Made by a program: the position numbers and the translations under genes | The notes under the pieces: generated by a model | Databases searched by the model: none | What the model was told of the DNA's origin: nothing | What the model saw: only the letters and a program-made list of their open reading frames with translations | Origin: Fluctibacter corallii | GTDB taxonomy: Bacteria > Pseudomonadota > Gammaproteobacteria > Enterobacterales > Alteromonadaceae | Length of the DNA: 64,000 nucleotides | Assembly: GCF_025751585.1 (NCBI RefSeq) | Contig: NZ_JAOWKX010000002.1 | Location: 62,001 to 126,000, forward strand | Direction: 5' to 3' | Shown: positions 63,776 to 64,000 of the stretch, one piece after another | Numbering within the stretch: the first letter of the stretch is position 1 | How the letters are laid out: the number at the start of each line of letters is the position of its first letter

Positions 63776-64000
63776 TGTCAGCTTCCCCTAATATGAAACA
63801 GACTTAATTGGAGTTTTCTGCAATGATTAATGCAGGAGACCACAATGAAAAAATCACGTTTACCGAATCACAGATCATCGCAGTTCTAAAAGAAGTCGAT
63901 TCTGGAATGAAGATAGATGATGTGTGCCGAACACATGGGATAAGCAACGCAACGTATTACAACTGGAAGTCCAAGTACGGTGGTATGGAAGCGTCTGATG
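63776..64000 (+). mobile_element. left end of an IS3-family insertion sequence
   Basis: A likely terminal repeat TGTCAGCTTCCCC starts at 63776, next to the truncated regulator. The orfA frame begins inside. The element runs off the window, so its right end and target duplication are not visible. Confidence 0.6.
63823..64000 (+). CDS. IS3-family transposase OrfA (N-terminal part), 5' end apparently frameshifted
   Basis: The frame from ATG 63823 carries TFTESQIIAVLKEVDSGMKI followed by the helix-turn-helix DVCRTHGISNATYYNWKSKYGG, typical of IS3/IS911 OrfA. The usual start (MKKSRFTESQ) would use the ATG at 63845 with GGAG upstream, but one T is missing in CGTTT-ACC (63857-63864), so that start runs out of frame. 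Either the start at 63823 is used or the copy is broken. Cut by the window end. Confidence 0.72.
   Translation, partial: MINAGDHNEKITFTESQIIAVLKEVDSGMKIDDVCRTHGISNATYYNWKSKYGGMEASD

Overview
The window is chromosomal DNA of a marine gammaproteobacterium, most likely a member of the Alteromonadales close to Alteromonas. Supporting signs are the tmRNA tag ANDENYALAA, a trpL-EGD(CF)BA operon next to the PHP gene rnm/trpH, the scpA-scpB-rluB run, the tesA/ybbA-ybbP and folX-yfcH pairings, and moderate AT-rich coding sequence. Assignment to a species is not possible from the sequence alone.

Layout. 1-4.5 kb: a cut-off ATM1-type ABC exporter, an SLC45-like sugar MFS transporter and an outer-membrane beta-barrel protein. 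4.6-15.6 kb: a signalling and envelope-stress block. It has a TPR response regulator lacking its phospho-Asp, a sigma54 enhancer-binding protein with a degenerate receiver, DUF2383-gdhA-entericidin, DUF1328 with a small lipoprotein, and a double-BON protein. The DUF1328 and BON units have excellent sigma54 (-24/-12) promoters. A methyltransferase, a PagL-like deacylase, ExoD, MscS and CsbD follow. 15.7-19.2 kb: a translation block with four tRNA-Val genes, gltX, tRNA-Ala and four tRNA-Glu genes. It ends in three tandem ~171-bp repeats that each begin with the last 19 nt of tRNA-Glu, an arrangement like the E. coli tyrT/rtT locus. 19.4-29.5 kb: a collagenase-like M9 protease, an M3 peptidase, DUF1289, dusC and a pair of amidohydrolases, the second without metal ligands. 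29.6-41.5 kb: tesA divergent from ybbA-ybbP, yfcH-folX, an AI-2E-type permease, a secreted phospholipase-A2-like protein, a PhoPQ-like system with a PepSY protein, a lipoprotein, a frameshifted arfB and a YciI protein.

41.5-52.5 kb: the trp operon on the minus strand, with a leader peptide holding three consecutive Trp codons and a terminator hairpin. Divergent from it run the PHP phosphoesterase, YciO, scpA, scpB and rluB. 52.7-60.3 kb: a GGDEF-EAL protein, a transglutaminase-like protein, an unknown His-rich secreted protein, a beta-hydroxyacid dehydrogenase, a membrane chemoreceptor without a periplasmic domain, a YkgB-like membrane protein and a small charged protein.

60.3-64 kb: ssrA (tmRNA), then an accessory-looking segment. 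It holds an 898-residue SF1 helicase with an unrecognised ~480-residue N-terminus, the 3' remnant of a winged-helix regulator, and the left end of an IS3-family element that interrupts that regulator. The most interesting items are the tRNA-Glu-derived repeats, the sigma54 stress regulon, the helicase at ssrA, the palindrome-associated frameshift in arfB and the metal-less amidohydrolase partner.
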